Positions 63,039 to 64,000 of a stretch of 64,000 nt of DNA are shown here, piece after piece (within the stretch, counting starts at the first letter, position 1; each line of letters starts with the position of its first letter). A program made the position numbers and the translations under genes. This DNA is from Bradyrhizobium sp. JYMT SZCCT0180 (GTDB taxonomy: Bacteria; Pseudomonadota; Alphaproteobacteria; Rhizobiales; Xanthobacteraceae), in contig NZ_JAFCLZ010000022.1 of the NCBI RefSeq assembly GCF_018130165.1, positions 98,696 to 162,695 of the forward strand. The letters are read 5' to 3'. The notes under the pieces were generated by a model, which worked only from the letters and a program-made list of their open reading frames with translations, searched no databases and was not told where the DNA came from.

Positions 63039-63998
63039 CTAGCGGGTAAGGTCTGAGGATGTCCGCTTTACCACCTCGCTACCCATTTTCCGCTCGATCG
63101 CTCTCTCCAGAGAGCGTGCCACGATGATAGCCGATCGTTCGTCAAGATGTGCTCCATCGGTCCATCGGACCTCGTTGGATGGATAGTCCAATGATAACCA
63201 TTTGCCGTGGTCGTGCCCAAAGACCTCTGCCATCGCAGACCGGCCCATCGTCATATGTCGGGACCGCGCGAATGCGGGGCCTAGAGGAAGTTCGTAAAAG
63301 AACACCGAAATGCTTTGCCTCTCGAGCGTTTCCACGATGTGCTTCAGTTCGGCTACATTTCGACGGATGATCTGATCGTGATCCGGACTATTCCACTCAG
63401 CCAGGATATCAGTGAGCACAACCGGGTTGTATTCGGGGGCTGGCGGCTTTCGTAGAATTGCCTCTTCTAAAGCCGATTGCTGAAGACGCACGGATTTTTC
63501 GTCTCTTTCAAGGCGCTGCCGATCGTCGAGCTTTCGCTGGTACAACGCGGCTAATGTGCGAAGGGGCCTGAAATTCATTGGTACGCGCGCAGGCTCCGCA
63601 TTACTCGTGCGGACCCTCTCGACCATTGCCTGGTCGATACCGCGAGCAACAGTATTGGTCTCGATAGCTATGAGCCGCGGCCGAACAGCGGTCGCCGCCT
63701 CAATCATTGCTGCCCCGGTCAACGGGGATCCACCAGGCAGAGCCAGATTTCGAACGTAAAGTTTATGAAAAAACTCTTCGCGCAGGCCCACCGTGAACGA
63801 ACTGCCCGTTAACGCGATCGGAGCAACCGGACTTTTGAGATAACGATCGGCAATCCTGGATTGCACTTCATCCGTCGTGGTCGAGGGAAAGTCCGGGATG
63901 TCATTGAAGAGCCGAGGAGCTACCCAGCACATTGCCAATACTGCGGCACATGCAGCGCTCGCCTTCACAAACCAGCTCATCGAGGTCGTACGGTCCAT
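63039..63998 (-). CDS. SGNH-like envelope protein, may be cut by right edge
   Basis: 319 aa visible; the ATG at 63998 may be internal. An N-terminal signal anchor (ASAACAAVLAMCWVAP) is followed by APIALTGSSFTVGLR (first SGNH block, GSS), LALPGGSPLTG, and near the C-terminus WTDGAHLDERSA (D-x-x-H block). This resembles periplasmic SGNH/AlgX-like partners of MBOAT acyltransferases, which would lie upstream outside the window. Not related to the eCIS cluster by position or strand. Confidence 0.55.
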   Translation of the reverse strand: MDRTTSMSWFVKASAACAAVLAMCWVAPRLFNDIPDFPSTTTDEVQSRIADRYLKSPVAPIALTGSSFTVGLREEFFHKLYVRNLALPGGSPLTGAAMIEAATAVRPRLIAIETNTVARGIDQAMVERVRTSNAEPARVPMNFRPLRTLAALYQRKLDDRQRLERDEKSVRLQQSALEEAILRKPPAPEYNPVVLTDILAEWNSPDHDQIIRRNVAELKHIVETLERQSISVFFYELPLGPAFARSRHMTMGRSAMAEVFGHDHGKWLSLDYPSNEVRWTDGAHLDERSAIIVARSLERAIERKMGSEVVKRTSSDLTR

Positions 63999-64000
63999 GT

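Overview
The window reads like an accessory region of an alphaproteobacterial chromosome, most likely from the Bradyrhizobium/Rhodopseudomonas group. That guess rests on high-GC codon use, GTG/TTG starts, rhizobial-type IS21 and IS3 remnants, and the style of the phage-tail-like genes. I see no rRNA, tRNA, CRISPR array or housekeeping operon.

Region 1 (1-9200) is a patchwork. A two-gene operon cut by the left edge ends in an 802-aa protein. A scarred stretch with an IS21-type terminus follows. Then come small HTH and membrane ORFs, a HEPN-like RX4H protein (minus), a frameshifted gene, and a SIR2-like predicted NADase convergent with a protein that has a C-terminal membrane anchor.

Region 2 (9198-25337) is a defence island. 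On the minus strand, a WYL regulator is followed by a helicase N-terminal remnant and a tightly overlapping trio: an unknown 635-aa protein, a PLD-type nuclease and a SNF2-type helicase. On the plus strand lie a TM0106-type RecB nuclease/exonuclease/helicase, a DUF4258 protein and an McrBC pair. A perfect 7-bp-arm palindrome sits between the WYL gene and the divergent helicase-nuclease.

Region 3 (25546-32726, minus strand) is a coupled operon: a GIY-YIG/DUF4357 nuclease, a 206-aa unknown, a 46-aa stub starting like a metallophosphoesterase, a Lon/MoxR-type AAA+ ATPase and a coiled-coil DUF2130 protein. Upstream are a truncated GIY-YIG ORF with an 11-G run and a 398-aa HTH-like protein. Degenerate 8-bp tandem arrays occur here and again near 59.7 kb.

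Region 4 (33076-58068, plus strand) is a complete-looking extracellular contractile injection system (eCIS/PVC-like) cluster. It opens with a BTAD regulator. A short tandem-domain protein, two polytopic membrane proteins (one with a zinc ribbon) and an amidase-like protein come next, all with overlapping stops and starts. Sheath, tube, assembly factors, cap, AAA+ ATPase, an eCIS-core (DUF4157) cargo candidate, tube-initiator/LysM, hub, spike, PAAR-like tip, gp25, two baseplate-J proteins, a gpI-like protein and a DUF6519 protein follow. A SLOG/LOG-like protein closes the cluster. No tape measure or receptor-binding fibre was recognised.

Region 5 (58069-64000) carries a broken second copy of the 398-aa gene, its leader and its 8-bp array, so the eCIS cluster lies between direct repeats about 27 kb apart. 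IS3 and permease fragments, a ComEC-like metallo-beta-lactamase protein, a frameshifted small gene and an SGNH-like envelope protein cut by the right edge follow. The strongest leads are the membrane/peptidoglycan module fused to the eCIS operon, the odd sheath and ATPase features, the helicase-PLD trio with its operator, and the GIY-YIG/AAA/DUF2130 operon.
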